Assembly (NCBI GenBank): GCA_040219555.1
Contig: JAVJSF010000015.1
Location: forward strand, 62,001-126,000
DNA: 64,000 nucleotides
Source of the DNA: JAVJSF01 sp040219555
GTDB lineage: Bacteria; Actinomycetota; Thermoleophilia; Miltoncostaeales; Miltoncostaeaceae
Direction of reading: 5' to 3'
Below, piece after piece: positions 7,829 to 19,371 of the stretch (the first letter of the stretch is position 1; each line of letters begins with the position of its first letter). Position numbers and translations under genes: made by a program. The notes under the pieces were generated by a model, which was not told the DNA's origin, ran no database searches, and saw nothing but the letters and a program-made list of their open reading frames with translations.

Positions 7829-8709
7829 TGCCTCACCTCCCGGATCTCGTCGGCCACCCGGTCGGCCAGCCCGCAGGGGTCTCCGGCCGGCCCCGCGAGG
7901 GTCGTGCGACGATGGCGCTGCCCGTCCGCCGATCCGGCGAAGGCGGTGAGCTGGAGCAGACCGTCGGCGGGAGCCGCCACCGCCAGCGCACCGATCGGCT
8001 GCATGCAGCCGCCGCCGAGGGCGCTCAACAGCCTCCGCTCGGCCAGCAGGCAGGTGTGGGCATGGCGATCGTCCAGATCGGCCAGGGCGGCGGCGGCGGC
8101 GGAGCCCGCGAGCGCCTCGATGGCCAGGAGCCCCTGACCGGGCGCCGGCGTGCACACCACGGGCTCGAGCGGCACCACGTCGCCGCGGCGGATGCCGAGC
8201 CGGTTCAGCCCGGCGGCGGCCAGCACGAGGGCATCGAGGCCGACGTCGTCGAGCTTGTCCAGGCGGGTGCCCACGTTGCCGCGGATCGGGACCAGGTCGA
8301 CATCGGGACGGGCCGCCCGGAGCTGGGCGGCCCGGCGGGGCGAGCCGGTGCCCACGGTGGCGCCCGCCGGCAGGCCGGCGAGCCCCTCGGGCGAGCCCAC
8401 CAGGACATCGCGCGGGTCGTCGCGCGCCGGCACGGCCACCACCGCCAGGCCGTCCGGAAGGTCGGCGGGGAGGTCCTTGGCCGAGTGGACCGCCAGGTGG
8501 GCCCGGCCGTCGAGCAGCGCCAGCTCGAGCTCCTTGACGAACAGCCCGCGCGTGGGGGGTTCGCCGCCGTCCTCGGCGCTCCAGCGGTCGCCCGTGGTGG
8601 TGATCTCCAGGGTGCTCACATCGTGACCCAGGGTGGTGAGGGCGTCGGCGACGAGGGCCGTCTGGGTGAGCGCGAGGGGCGAGCGTCGCGTGGCGATGAC
8701 CAACTGCAT
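7825..8709 (-). CDS. hemC: Porphobilinogen deaminase (hydroxymethylbilane synthase)
   Basis: Polymerises four porphobilinogens into hydroxymethylbilane, 294 aa, cytoplasmic. The N-terminus VIATRRSPLALTQT, the FVKELELALL and AVHSAKDLP motifs and PIRGNVGTRL are characteristic. Cys235 in LGGGCMQPIG carries the dipyrromethane cofactor. ATG 8709 is preceded by TAGTCT nine bases upstream, suggesting an internal, possibly leaderless promoter inside the heme cluster; the gap to hemA is 65 bases. Its stop overlaps the cobA-hemD start. Confidence 0.95.
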   Translation of the reverse strand: MQLVIATRRSPLALTQTALVADALTTLGHDVSTLEITTTGDRWSAEDGGEPPTRGLFVKELELALLDGRAHLAVHSAKDLPADLPDGLAVVAVPARDDPRDVLVGSPEGLAGLPAGATVGTGSPRRAAQLRAARPDVDLVPIRGNVGTRLDKLDDVGLDALVLAAAGLNRLGIRRGDVVPLEPVVCTPAPGQGLLAIEALAGSAAAAALADLDDRHAHTCLLAERRLLSALGGGCMQPIGALAVAAPADGLLQLTAFAGSADGQRHRRTTLAGPAGDPCGLADRVADEIREVRQ

Positions 8710-8718
8710 CCGGTTCTC

Positions 8719-8724
8719 AGACTA
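8719..8724 (-). promoter_or_regulatory. Candidate -10 for hemC
   Basis: TAGTCT on the minus strand, nine bases before the hemC ATG, in the only sizeable gap (65 bases) between hemA and hemC. Confidence 0.35.
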
Positions 8725-8774
8725 GCGCCGGGAACGGGCACCCACCCGGCGGACCGGGGCCAGGGGTCCGGGCG

Positions 8775-10061
8775 TCAGGAGTCGATGCGGGCCTCGGCCA
8801 GGCCCAGCAGTTCCTGCATGTCGGCGATGCTCCGCAGGGCGTCCTCATCGCCGTTCTCGGCCGCACGGCGCATGCGGACCGTCGGCCCGTGGAGGAGCTT
8901 GTTGACGATGCTCCGCGTCAGCTGGTCCAGGCGGCGGTACTCGTCCTCGCTGAGGCCGTCCCACTGCGCAGCCACGCGGGCCAGCTCGGCACAGCGCAGG
9001 CGCTCGGCCTCGGCGCGCATCGTGACGATGGCCGGCGCGGCGGCCATGCCACGGGTCCAGGCCTGGAACGCGTCGACAGCCGCGGCGACGATGTGCTCAC
9101 CGCGCTCGGCCTCCGCGCGCCGGTCGGCGAGGTTCATCTCGACCACCCGCTCGAGGTCATCGATGTCGAACAGGGCCACCCCGTCGAGGTCGGCCACCGC
9201 CGGGTCGATGTCGCGCGGCACCGAGATGTCCACCAGCACCATCGGGCGCCCGGCGCGGCCGCCGATGACCGGGGCCAGCTCGTCGGGTCCGAGGATGGGG
9301 TGCGGGGCGTCGGTGGAGGAGATCACGATGTCCGCGGCCGACAGCTCCCCGTCCAGCCGGTCGAAGCCCACCCCGCGGCCGCCGAAGCGCATGGCCAGCT
9401 CGCGGGCGGTCACGACGGTGCGGTTGGCCACCACCACGTCGCGGACACCGTGGGAGACCAGCGCCTGGGTGGTCGCCTCGGCCATGTGGCCGGCGCCGAT
9501 CACCAGCACCCGGCCCGACGGGAGGTCGGCCAGCACCTTCTCGGCCAGGTCCACCGCCACCGTGGACACCGACGAGGCGCCGGCGCCGATGCGGGTGGTG
9601 GTTCGGACGCTCTTGCCCACCTCGATGGCCTGGCGGAAGAGCCGGTTCAGCACGGGGCCCGCGGTCCCCTCCTCGCCGGCGCGCTCCCAGGCGGTGCGCA
9701 CCTGACCCTGGATCTCGGTCTCGCCGATCACCATGGAGTCCAGGCTGGAGGTGACCCGGAACAGCTGGGCTGCCGCTCGGTCGTCGCGCATCACGTACCG
9801 GGCGCAGGCCAGCTCGCTGGAGCCGATGCTGGTGTGCGCGAGGAAGGCCTCGGTCAGCAGCTCCTCGGCGCGCCCGGGGGCGTCGGTGGAGACATAGAGC
9901 TCGGTGCGGTTGCAGGTGGAGAGCGCGACCGCCTCGGCGATGTCCGCCTGCTCGGCCAGATCGCGCAGCACGCCGCGGGCCGCGACGTCGGACATGGTGG
10001 CCTTCTCGCGCTGGGCCACCGGGGCCGTCTTGTGGGACAGGCCCACCATCAGCAGGCTCAC
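8775..10061 (-). CDS. hemA: Glutamyl-tRNA reductase
   Basis: First enzyme of C5-pathway heme synthesis: reduces Glu-tRNA(Glu) to glutamate-1-semialdehyde with NADPH. 428 aa. Catalytic Cys50 lies in ALSTCNRTELYV. A Rossmann domain begins near VLVIGAGHMAE. The helical C-terminal dimerisation domain ends the protein. GTG 10061 overlaps the upstream stop (GTGA). The tRNA-Glu gene in the window supplies its substrate. hemL is not seen here. Confidence 0.95.
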   Translation of the reverse strand: MSLLMVGLSHKTAPVAQREKATMSDVAARGVLRDLAEQADIAEAVALSTCNRTELYVSTDAPGRAEELLTEAFLAHTSIGSSELACARYVMRDDRAAAQLFRVTSSLDSMVIGETEIQGQVRTAWERAGEEGTAGPVLNRLFRQAIEVGKSVRTTTRIGAGASSVSTVAVDLAEKVLADLPSGRVLVIGAGHMAEATTQALVSHGVRDVVVANRTVVTARELAMRFGGRGVGFDRLDGELSAADIVISSTDAPHPILGPDELAPVIGGRAGRPMVLVDISVPRDIDPAVADLDGVALFDIDDLERVVEMNLADRRAEAERGEHIVAAAVDAFQAWTRGMAAAPAIVTMRAEAERLRCAELARVAAQWDGLSEDEYRRLDQLTRSIVNKLLHGPTVRMRRAAENGDEDALRSIADMQELLGLAEARIDS

Positions 10062-10750
10062 GCGCGCACCTCGACGATGTCGAGCACCTCGCGGGCCAGC
10101 GCGCGCGCGCCCTCGTGGTCACCCTCGGCCAGGCGGGCGATCACATCGGTGTCCATCAGGCGCTCCACGGCGTCGCGCCGGGTGGGCATCGTGGTGTAGC
10201 GGACCTTCAGCTCGTCGCGGTACTCGCGCAGCAGGTCGACCAGCGCCTCCCACTCGGCGCCGTAGAGCTCCTCGAGCTGGCGGCGGATGTGCTTGGCCAC
10301 CACCGGGCTCGCGCCGCCGGTCGAGACGGCCAGCGCCAGCTCGCCGCGCCGGACGATGGAGGGCACGATGAAGTTGCACATGGGAGGTACGTCGACCACG
10401 TTGCACAGCAGGTTGAGCGCCTCCGAGTCCTGCCACACCATGCGGTTCACCGCATCGAGGTTGGTGGCCGCGATGACCATGAACACGCCATCGAGGTCGG
10501 CGGGCATGTAGGTGCGCTCGTGGAACTCGTGGATGCGCCCGTCGTCGACCATGGCCCGCAACTCGGGGGTGATGGCGGGTGAGACCAGCCGCACGCGCGC
10601 GCCGTGGTCCACCAGCTTCTCCACCTTCTCGGTGGCCACGGGGCCGCCGCCGATCACCAGGGCGCGCCGGCCCTCGATGTCGACGAACATCGGGTAGAAG
10701 ACCTTGCCGGGTCCCGGAGGCCGGCTTGGGGAAACGCGGTTTCCGCTCAT
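10058..10750 (-). CDS. Precorrin-2 dehydrogenase / sirohydrochlorin ferrochelatase family (CysG N-terminal, Met8-like)
   Basis: NAD-dependent oxidation of precorrin-2 to sirohydrochlorin, and perhaps iron insertion to siroheme. 230 aa. The Rossmann signature ALVIGGGPVATEKVE is near the N-terminus, then FMVIAATNLDAVNR and NVVDVPPMCNFIVPS with STGGASPVVAKHIRR, as in CysG/Met8. The ATGA and GTGA junctions couple it to its neighbours. Siroheme is the cofactor of sulfite reductase, which fits the sulfate importer later in the window. Whether it also chelates iron cannot be told from sequence alone. Confidence 0.88.
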   Translation of the reverse strand: MSGNRVSPSRPPGPGKVFYPMFVDIEGRRALVIGGGPVATEKVEKLVDHGARVRLVSPAITPELRAMVDDGRIHEFHERTYMPADLDGVFMVIAATNLDAVNRMVWQDSEALNLLCNVVDVPPMCNFIVPSIVRRGELALAVSTGGASPVVAKHIRRQLEELYGAEWEALVDLLREYRDELKVRYTTMPTRRDAVERLMDTDVIARLAEGDHEGARALAREVLDIVEVRA

Positions 10751-10974
10751 CGATCCACCGTGTCGAGTCGGGGCGCCTCCTCGGCGGCGCCGGCGGTGTC
10801 CTTGGATTCGGCCGGCGGCGCGTCGTCCTGAGCGGCGCGGTCGTCCAGTCGGTCCAGCAACTCCTGCTCGCGCCCCAGCCGGGCCCTCTTCATGGCCGCC
10901 ACCACCAGGTACACGATCAGGGCGAACGCCACCACGCCGTACGCCGCGATCACGTACTCGGCACCGCTCGACAT
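10747..10974 (-). CDS. ccmD: CcmD-like small membrane protein
   Basis: 75 aa. One membrane helix (about residues 6-27, AAYGVVAFALIVYLVVAAM) is followed by a basic/heptad region (RARLGREQELLDRLD) and an acidic tail, the layout of CcmD, a small partner of the CcmABC heme exporter. The assignment rests mainly on position directly after ccmC, with ATGA overlaps on both sides. Confidence 0.7.
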   Translation of the reverse strand: MSSGAEYVIAAYGVVAFALIVYLVVAAMKRARLGREQELLDRLDDRAAQDDAPPAESKDTAGAAEEAPRLDTVDR

Positions 10975-11675
10975 CAGTCCCCCTCGATGCGCAGCTTGCG
11001 CAGGCGGATGCTCTTCTCGCGCCGGCGCTGGATGAGCTCGAACTGGAGGATGGCGAGAGCGAGGACCAGGAATGCGACCTGACTGACCACGAACCACACC
11101 AGCATCGAGTCGGGCATGTTGGCCCCGTTGCTGGTGAAGACGATCGGGTGCACGAACGAGCGCGCGATGCGCACCGAGTAGAACGAGAGCGGCACCGACG
11201 CGAACGCGATGATCGCGTAAATGGCGCTGAAGCGCATCTTGCGCTCTCCGTCGAGCGAGGAGCGCAGCACGAAGTACGCCGCGTAGAGCAGCAGCACGAT
11301 CAGGAAGGTGACCAGGCGCGGGTCGTCCCAGACCCAGTAGGTGCCCCAGGAGGCCTTCGCCCAGATCGAACCCGTGATCACCACAAGCACCGAGAACACC
11401 AGGCCGATGCCGATCGCGATGGAGGACACGTCGTCGTGTCGCTCGTCCCGCGAGCGCAGGTAGAGGATGCCGTAGATGCAGGACACCAGGAAGACCACCA
11501 GCGCGGCGATGGCCACAGCCACGTGGAAGTAGAAGATCTTCTGGATGATCCCCTGGTCGGCGTCCTCGGGGGCGACGAAGAAGATCCCGTAGAGGGCCAC
11601 GGCGAGCAGGATGCCGCTGAGGCCTGCGGTGATCCGGAACCGGCGGGCAGAAGAGCGGTCAGTCATCGAAGACAT
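10974..11675 (-). CDS. ccmC: Cytochrome c biogenesis heme-handling protein CcmC/CcsA family
   Basis: Polytopic inner-membrane protein, 233 aa, about six helices. It carries the tryptophan-rich heme-binding motif WGTYWVWDDPRLVTF, with flanking conserved His in KIFYFHV and in SFVHPIVF as external heme ligands. It presents heme for cytochrome c maturation together with CcmAB. ATG 11675 overlaps ccmB by 17 bases; a second in-frame ATG at 11666 would shorten the overlap. CcmE, CcmF, CcmG and CcmH are not in the window. Confidence 0.88.
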   Translation of the reverse strand: MSSMTDRSSARRFRITAGLSGILLAVALYGIFFVAPEDADQGIIQKIFYFHVAVAIAALVVFLVSCIYGILYLRSRDERHDDVSSIAIGIGLVFSVLVVITGSIWAKASWGTYWVWDDPRLVTFLIVLLLYAAYFVLRSSLDGERKMRFSAIYAIIAFASVPLSFYSVRIARSFVHPIVFTSNGANMPDSMLVWFVVSQVAFLVLALAILQFELIQRRREKSIRLRKLRIEGD

Positions 11676-12426
11676 GGTCGTAGGTCGCGAAGGCCACTAG
11701 GGCGAAGATTAGTCCATAGGCGCCGAGGAACAGGCAGTACCCGCGGTACTCCGCGAGGTCGATCGTCACCTGTGTGGCCGCGTGGGTGGCTCCGGCGGCG
11801 GCCACCACCACCGGGATCATCGACGGCAGGAACAGGACCGGTAGCAGCAGCTCGCGCGCGCGGGAGAAGAGGGCCAGCCCCGAGATGAGCGACCCGAGCA
11901 GCGCGATGCAGAGGTTACCCAGGAGGCAGACCCCGGCGACGGCCAGCAGGTGCTCCGGACCCGTGTCGCGGACGAAGAAGAGGAAGGTCATCGGGAGGAC
12001 CACCACCTCCACGGCCACCATGTAGAGGTACAGCGACACGGCCTTGGCGGCCAGCAGCACCTGGCGGTCCACCGGGGCCACCAGCAGCGGGTCGAGGACG
12101 CCCTGCTCGCGCTCGGGCACCCACGCCCTCCCCACGCCGAGGACCGCCGTCAGCGCCAGGACGGCCCAGAGGATGCCGCCGGCGAACGGACTGATGCCCA
12201 CAACCCCGGCCGGCACGCCGTCGGCGGTGGTGAGGTCCTGGGTGCGCGCGCCGAAGCCGAACTGGAAGATCAGCATCAGCAGCACCGCGAACAGGAGCAT
12301 CGCGACGATGGTGTCCTTGGTGCGCAGCTCCAGGCGCAGATCCTTACGCAGGAGGGCGAGGAACTGGCGGTGGGGCCTGGGGCGCGGGCGCGCCCGCAAC
12401 CCGGGCGGGGCGTCGCTCCCGCTCAC
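11659..12426 (-). CDS. ccmB: Heme exporter permease CcmB
   Basis: ABC permease subunit, 255 aa, about six membrane helices. It opens with a basic cytoplasmic tail and LLRKDLRLELRTKD, the CcmB N-terminal pattern, then GGILWAVLALTAVLGVGR and EREQGVLDPLLVAPV. It works with CcmA and CcmC in cytochrome c maturation. The GTG start overlaps ccmA (GTGA). Confidence 0.88.
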   Translation of the reverse strand: MSGSDAPPGLRARPRPRPHRQFLALLRKDLRLELRTKDTIVAMLLFAVLLMLIFQFGFGARTQDLTTADGVPAGVVGISPFAGGILWAVLALTAVLGVGRAWVPEREQGVLDPLLVAPVDRQVLLAAKAVSLYLYMVAVEVVVLPMTFLFFVRDTGPEHLLAVAGVCLLGNLCIALLGSLISGLALFSRARELLLPVLFLPSMIPVVVAAAGATHAATQVTIDLAEYRGYCLFLGAYGLIFALVAFATYDHVFDD

Positions 12427-13148
12427 GCGATCAGGGCCTCGTACCGGCGGCGGAACCCCGCGGGGTCGGCGCCGGCCACATCCTCGGCCATGACCAGGCG
12501 TCCGGCGCGCAGCACCATGGCGCGGTCGGCCAGGGCGATGCCGCGCTCCACCTCGTGCGTGACCAGGAGGATGCCGCGATGGGGCGGGCGCCCGCGGATC
12601 AGCCGGTCCAGCAGGGCGGTGCCGGGGGCGTCCAGGCCGGCGTGGGGCTCGTCCAGCAGGAGGATGGGCGGGTCGTGCAGCAGCAGACGCGCCAGGCCGA
12701 GGCGCTGCCCCATGCCTCGGCTGAAGGTGCGCACCGGGTCGTTGGCCCGGGGGATCAGGCCCACCCGGTCCAGCGCATCCAGGTCCCGCTCACGGTCGCG
12801 CGCGAGGCCGTGCAGCGCGGCGAAGAACTCGAGGTTCTGCAGGGCCGAGAGGTCCCGGTACACCTGCGGCTCGTGGCCCAGGACCCCCAGGTGGGGACGG
12901 GCACGGGACGCCCGGGCCGGGCAGTCGTGCCCCGCCACCCGCAGGGTCCCCGAGTCCGGGCGCAGCAGCGTCGCGATCATCCGCAGCAGGGTGCTCTTTC
13001 CCGCGCCGTTGGGCCCCAGCACGGCGACGCACTCGCCGGGCATCAGGCGCAGGTCGACGCCGGCCACCACGGGGCGCTCACCCAGGCGGCGCGACAGCGC
13101 CGTCGCCTCGACCAGGGGAGTGGCCTCCTGGGTTGCGGCCGTACTCAC
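12423..13148 (-). CDS. ccmA: Heme exporter ATPase CcmA
   Basis: ABC ATPase, 241 aa. Walker A GPNGAGKST, ABC signature variant FSRGMGQRLGLARLL, Walker B ILLLDEPHAGLD and the H-loop THEVERG are present. The position directly before ccmB and ccmC identifies it. The GTG start overlaps the ubiA stop. Confidence 0.9.
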   Translation of the reverse strand: MSTAATQEATPLVEATALSRRLGERPVVAGVDLRLMPGECVAVLGPNGAGKSTLLRMIATLLRPDSGTLRVAGHDCPARASRARPHLGVLGHEPQVYRDLSALQNLEFFAALHGLARDRERDLDALDRVGLIPRANDPVRTFSRGMGQRLGLARLLLHDPPILLLDEPHAGLDAPGTALLDRLIRGRPPHRGILLVTHEVERGIALADRAMVLRAGRLVMAEDVAGADPAGFRRRYEALIA

Positions 13149-14032
13149 ATCAGGGCCACGTCGAGGGCCACGAAGGCGACGTAGACCACCGCCAGCAGGC
13201 CGTTGGCCTGCGCGAAGGCGATCTGGATGCGCCGGGTGTCGTGGGGGCGCACCAGCGCCGCCTCCAGCCCGAGGACGCCGGCGCACAGGGCGACCCCGAG
13301 GAAGTACCAGGCGCCGCTACCGGCCGCCGCGCCCGCGCCCGCCAGGAGGGCGATGGCGGCCAGGTGCAGTGCGCGGGTCCACCACAGGGCGCCCGCCACG
13401 CCGAAGCGGGCCGGGATCGAGTTGACCCCGTGCGCGGTGTCGAAGTCGCGGTCCAGCAGGGCGTAGACGACGTCGAAGCCGGCGATCCAGGTCGCCACGG
13501 CCAGCCCCATCAGGATCGGGGCCAGGGGCAACTCCCCCGTGACCGCGATCCAGGCGCCCATCGGGGCGATGCCGATGGTGATGCCGAGCACCAGGTGGCA
13601 GGCCCAGGTGACGCGCTTGGCCAGCGGGTACAGGACGAACAGGGCGACCGGGACCGGCCACAGGACCCACGTCTCCTCGGGAAGCCGCGAGACGGCCAGC
13701 AGGAGGGCGGCCAGGCTCGCGATGCCGAGGGTGATCGCCTGGGAGCGTCGCACGGCGCCGGCCGGCAGCTCGCGGCCGGCCGTCCGTGGGTTGGCCGCGT
13801 CGATGTCGGCGTCCAGCACGCGGTTGAGGACCATCGCCAGGGTGCGGGCGCCCACCATCGCCAGCAGGATCCAGCCGAGCACCGCGAGGCCTGGCAGGGT
13901 CATCTCGGCCATCAGCGCTGCGGCCAGGGCGAAGGGCAGGGCGAAGATGGTGTGCGTGAAGCGCACCAGGCGCAGCAGGGCGGGCACGAGGGCGAGCCCC
14001 GTGGCAGGGCGCGGGTGGGGCACGGTGCTCAT
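13145..14032 (-). CDS. UbiA-family prenyltransferase (probable menaquinone MqnP type)
   Basis: Integral membrane prenyltransferase, 295 aa, about eight helices. The first Asp-rich motif reads NRVLDADIDAANPRTAGRELP, and the second DRDFDTAHGVNSIPARFG. That spacing is close to 4-hydroxybenzoate prenyltransferase-like enzymes, including MqnP of the futalosine menaquinone pathway. No other mqn or men gene is in the window, so the exact acceptor is an inference. It sits between ccmA and a VanX-like gene, inside the respiratory cluster, as expected for quinone synthesis. Confidence 0.8.
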   Translation of the reverse strand: MSTVPHPRPATGLALVPALLRLVRFTHTIFALPFALAAALMAEMTLPGLAVLGWILLAMVGARTLAMVLNRVLDADIDAANPRTAGRELPAGAVRRSQAITLGIASLAALLLAVSRLPEETWVLWPVPVALFVLYPLAKRVTWACHLVLGITIGIAPMGAWIAVTGELPLAPILMGLAVATWIAGFDVVYALLDRDFDTAHGVNSIPARFGVAGALWWTRALHLAAIALLAGAGAAAGSGAWYFLGVALCAGVLGLEAALVRPHDTRRIQIAFAQANGLLAVVYVAFVALDVALM

Positions 14033-14045
14033 CGTGCGTCGCGGG

Positions 14046-14738
14046 TCAGCCGGCCGCCGGGTCCGGCGCCGGCCCGTAGCGGGCCACCCCTCCGGTGACA
14101 TGGCCCCAGAACTGGTTGCCGAGGTCGTAGTGCCACCACTCCTCGATGTAGTTCGTGAAGCCCTGGGCCGAGAGGGCCCAGAAGAGGCGGCGCCGGTTGT
14201 CGCGGGCCGGGCCCGGCACGTCCTCCAGGGCCCGGGCGCCGGCCTGGGGGACGAAGGCGTCGAAGTCGGTACCCAGGTCCAGCGGCACCCCGTCGCGGTC
14301 GCAGAGGGTCAGGTCCACCGCACCACCGGTCAGGTGCGGTGGCGGGGCCACCCGCGAGCGAGAGGGCGGCGTGACATAGCGCGAGGCCGCCTCCTCCAGG
14401 GCGTCGGCCGGCCAGTCGGGGTGCACCAGCGCCAGCTCGTCCACGTAGGTGTTGAAGAGCGCGCTCTGGGTGGCGTGGGGCCGGTAGCCGTCCCAGACGG
14501 TCAGGCCCACGTCGGCCGGCAGGTCGTCCAGCGCGGCCACCAGCCGCTCCCCCACGCCCCGGCGGACCCATCCCGCCGGGAGGGCCCCCGCCAGCCCGGC
14601 CGCGTGGTACCGCGGGACGTCGTGGATACGTGTGTGCAGGGCGGCCACGGCCACCAGCGGCTCGTCCACGGGGTCCAGCGGCGCGTCGCGCCAGCCCTCG
14701 GTGCCCGCCATCGGGGGGATGGGCCGCAGCTCGCTCAT
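14046..14738 (-). CDS. D-alanyl-D-alanine dipeptidase (VanX-like, peptidase M15D)
   Basis: Predicted Zn dipeptidase cleaving D-Ala-D-Ala, 230 aa. The zinc site has the pattern HLTGGAVDL (VanX SxHxxGxAxD with the first Ser changed to Pro) plus the catalytic/ligand pair in EEWWHYD. WDGYRPHATQ matches the family substrate loop. ATG 14738 overlaps the SDR stop (ATGA). No vanA/vanH or vanR/vanS genes are near, so a housekeeping role in wall turnover is likelier than glycopeptide resistance. Confidence 0.85.
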   Translation of the reverse strand: MSELRPIPPMAGTEGWRDAPLDPVDEPLVAVAALHTRIHDVPRYHAAGLAGALPAGWVRRGVGERLVAALDDLPADVGLTVWDGYRPHATQSALFNTYVDELALVHPDWPADALEEAASRYVTPPSRSRVAPPPHLTGGAVDLTLCDRDGVPLDLGTDFDAFVPQAGARALEDVPGPARDNRRRLFWALSAQGFTNYIEEWWHYDLGNQFWGHVTGGVARYGPAPDPAAG

Positions 14739-15436
14739 CCGGTCCACTCCGCGGCCTCCACGTGGGCACCCGGATCGGCGCCCGCGGCCACGGCCAGGAA
14801 GGGTGCCACCAAGGACGACGGATGCGGGACCGTGGCCGGGTCCTCGTCCGGGTACGCGGCGGCCCGCATGGCCGTCCGCGCCGGGCCGGGGTTGATCGCC
14901 ACGCAGCGGATGGCCCGATCGGCCAACTCACGGCGCCACATCCCGGTCATCCCGTCTACCGCCAGCTTGCTGATGGCGTACGCCGCCCACGTGGGCCGGC
15001 CCGCCGCGCGGGAGGTGACGTTGATGATCGCCCCGCCGTCGCGCAGCGACGGGAGGAGGGACTGGGTGAGGGCCAGGAGGCCGGTGACGTTCACCGCGAG
15101 CGCACGCTGCCACACCTCGATGGGGCACTCGGCCAGGGGGACGCGCAGGCCCAGCACGCCCGCGTTGTTCACAAGGACGTCGACCCGGCCGAGGGCGGCG
15201 GCGCAGCGCGAGCCCAGGTCGGCCGCCGCCGCGGCATCGGAGAGGTCTGCGGCCATGGCGTGGAGCCGCCACCCCGAGGCGTCGGCCTCCTGGCGCAGCG
15301 ACGCGAGGTGCTCCACGGCCGTGGCCGTGGCCACCACCTCCGCCCCCGCCGACGCGAGAGCCGCAGCCACCGCCCGCCCCACTCCGCGGGACGCACCGGT
15401 GACGACGGCTCGGTGTCCGGCGAGCTCGCGGGTCAT
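14735..15436 (-). CDS. Short-chain dehydrogenase/reductase
   Basis: Classical SDR, 233 aa. NAD(P) motif TGASRGVGRAVA near residue 13, NNAG motif, catalytic Ser in INVTSRA and YxxxK as YAISK. Substrate unknown. It lies between the cytochrome c gene and the VanX-like gene; the start is 22 bases after the former's stop. Confidence 0.85.
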   Translation of the reverse strand: MTRELAGHRAVVTGASRGVGRAVAAALASAGAEVVATATAVEHLASLRQEADASGWRLHAMAADLSDAAAAADLGSRCAAALGRVDVLVNNAGVLGLRVPLAECPIEVWQRALAVNVTGLLALTQSLLPSLRDGGAIINVTSRAAGRPTWAAYAISKLAVDGMTGMWRRELADRAIRCVAINPGPARTAMRAAAYPDEDPATVPHPSSLVAPFLAVAAGADPGAHVEAAEWTG

Positions 15437-15458
15437 GCCCGGGCCCCCCTCGGATGGA

Positions 15459-15959
15459 TCAGGGCTGCTCCCCGCCGCCGGCGGGCGCCTCCTGGCCCGG
15501 CAGGAGCTGGCGGGCCGGGGTCGGTGCCTCGGGCGTCTCCTCCCCGGCGGGACGGACGGGGCTCAACTCGCTTTCCGTACCGGCCACCGAGGCGATGTAG
15601 GCAGCCACGTTCTCGGCCTCCTCCCCGGTCACCAGGTCGCGCGGCATCGGCGGCTGCGCGATCTTGATCCACCGCAGCACGACGCCCTTGAACTGGTCCT
15701 CGTCCATGCCGGCTTGGCGCGCCGCGCGGAACGCGTCGTCCAGGTTCGGACCGGCCGCGGGGTTGGCGGTGGCGTCGCTGCCGGTGGAGCCGGCGTCTGC
15801 CAGCGTGTGGCACGCCTGGCAGGACGCGAAGGCCGTCTTGCCCGCCTCCAGGTCCGGCTCGGCCGCGTCGCCGCCACAGCCGGACGCCCACAGGACGGCC
15901 ACGCCGAGGCCCAGCGCCGCGATGCCGCGTGCGCCACGAGTACGAAGACGAGTGTTCAT
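15459..15959 (-). CDS. Membrane-anchored mono-heme cytochrome c (lipoprotein)
   Basis: 166 aa. Basic N-terminus and hydrophobic core ending in the lipobox ASGC (Cys28). The heme-binding motif CQACH is at residues 47-51, with the probable axial Met105 in PPMPRDL. A Pro/Ala-rich tail follows. It is probably the electron donor to the oxidase encoded directly upstream, tethered to the outer face of the membrane. ATGA overlap with ctaE. It needs Lgt (encoded at 50550) and the Ccm system. Confidence 0.88.
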   Translation of the reverse strand: MNTRLRTRGARGIAALGLGVAVLWASGCGGDAAEPDLEAGKTAFASCQACHTLADAGSTGSDATANPAAGPNLDDAFRAARQAGMDEDQFKGVVLRWIKIAQPPMPRDLVTGEEAENVAAYIASVAGTESELSPVRPAGEETPEAPTPARQLLPGQEAPAGGGEQP

Positions 15960-16585
15960 AGGAGATAGACCAGGATGAAGAGCAGGACCCAGACCACGTC
16001 GACGAAGTGCCAGTAGAGGCTGGCGGCCGTCAACGGGGTGGCCCACTGGGGCGAGAAGTCGTGGGCCCTCTTGACGCGGATGTACATCAGCACCAGCAGG
16101 GTTGCGCCCACGAAGACGTGCAGCCCGTGGAACCCGGTCAGCGTGTAGAAGGCGCCGGCGAACGCCTGGTCCTGCGGCGTGAAGCCGAGGTGGATGTACT
16201 CGTTGACCTGGATGATCAGGAACACCGCACCCAGCAGGATCGTCACCAGCAGGCCGCGCTCGAGGCCCTTGCGGTCCCCGTAGTGCTTCAGGCGGTGCTC
16301 ACCCCAGTGCAGGGTGAAGGACGAGGCCACCAGGATCGCGGTGTTGACGCCGGTGAGCAGTACGGGCAGCTCGAAGGGCTGGCCGTTGTTGGCGATCGGC
16401 GGCCAGACCTCGGAGACGTTGAACCGCACGAAGAAGTAGATCGCAAAGAACGACGCGAACAGCATGATCTCGGAGCCGATGAACAGCATCATCGCGAGCA
16501 TTCCCATGCTCATCTGACTGCCGCGCGTGGGCTCCGGGGCGCCGACGCCTCCGGGGAGGTGCTCTGCGTGGTCGACGGTCGCCAT
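15956..16585 (-). CDS. ctaE: Cytochrome c oxidase subunit III
   Basis: 209 aa with about five membrane helices, the short form of subunit III. Landmarks are MLFIGSEIMLFASFFAIYF, the conserved VNEYIHLGF (Glu in helix), FHGLHVFVG and the C-terminal YWHFVDVVWVLLF. It starts five bases after the ctaD stop. It stabilises the oxidase core and proton uptake. Confidence 0.93.
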   Translation of the reverse strand: MATVDHAEHLPGGVGAPEPTRGSQMSMGMLAMMLFIGSEIMLFASFFAIYFFVRFNVSEVWPPIANNGQPFELPVLLTGVNTAILVASSFTLHWGEHRLKHYGDRKGLERGLLVTILLGAVFLIIQVNEYIHLGFTPQDQAFAGAFYTLTGFHGLHVFVGATLLVLMYIRVKRAHDFSPQWATPLTAASLYWHFVDVVWVLLFILVYLL

Positions 16586-16589
16586 GGCG

Positions 16590-19355
<2,766 letters not shown>

Positions 19356-19371
19356 GCTCTGGATCTACCGC

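Noticed and set aside
10974..13148. CRISPR array, insertion sequence or prophage remains in the whole window
   Set aside because: No spaced direct repeats, transposase, integrase or phage structural genes were found; gene order looks chromosomal.
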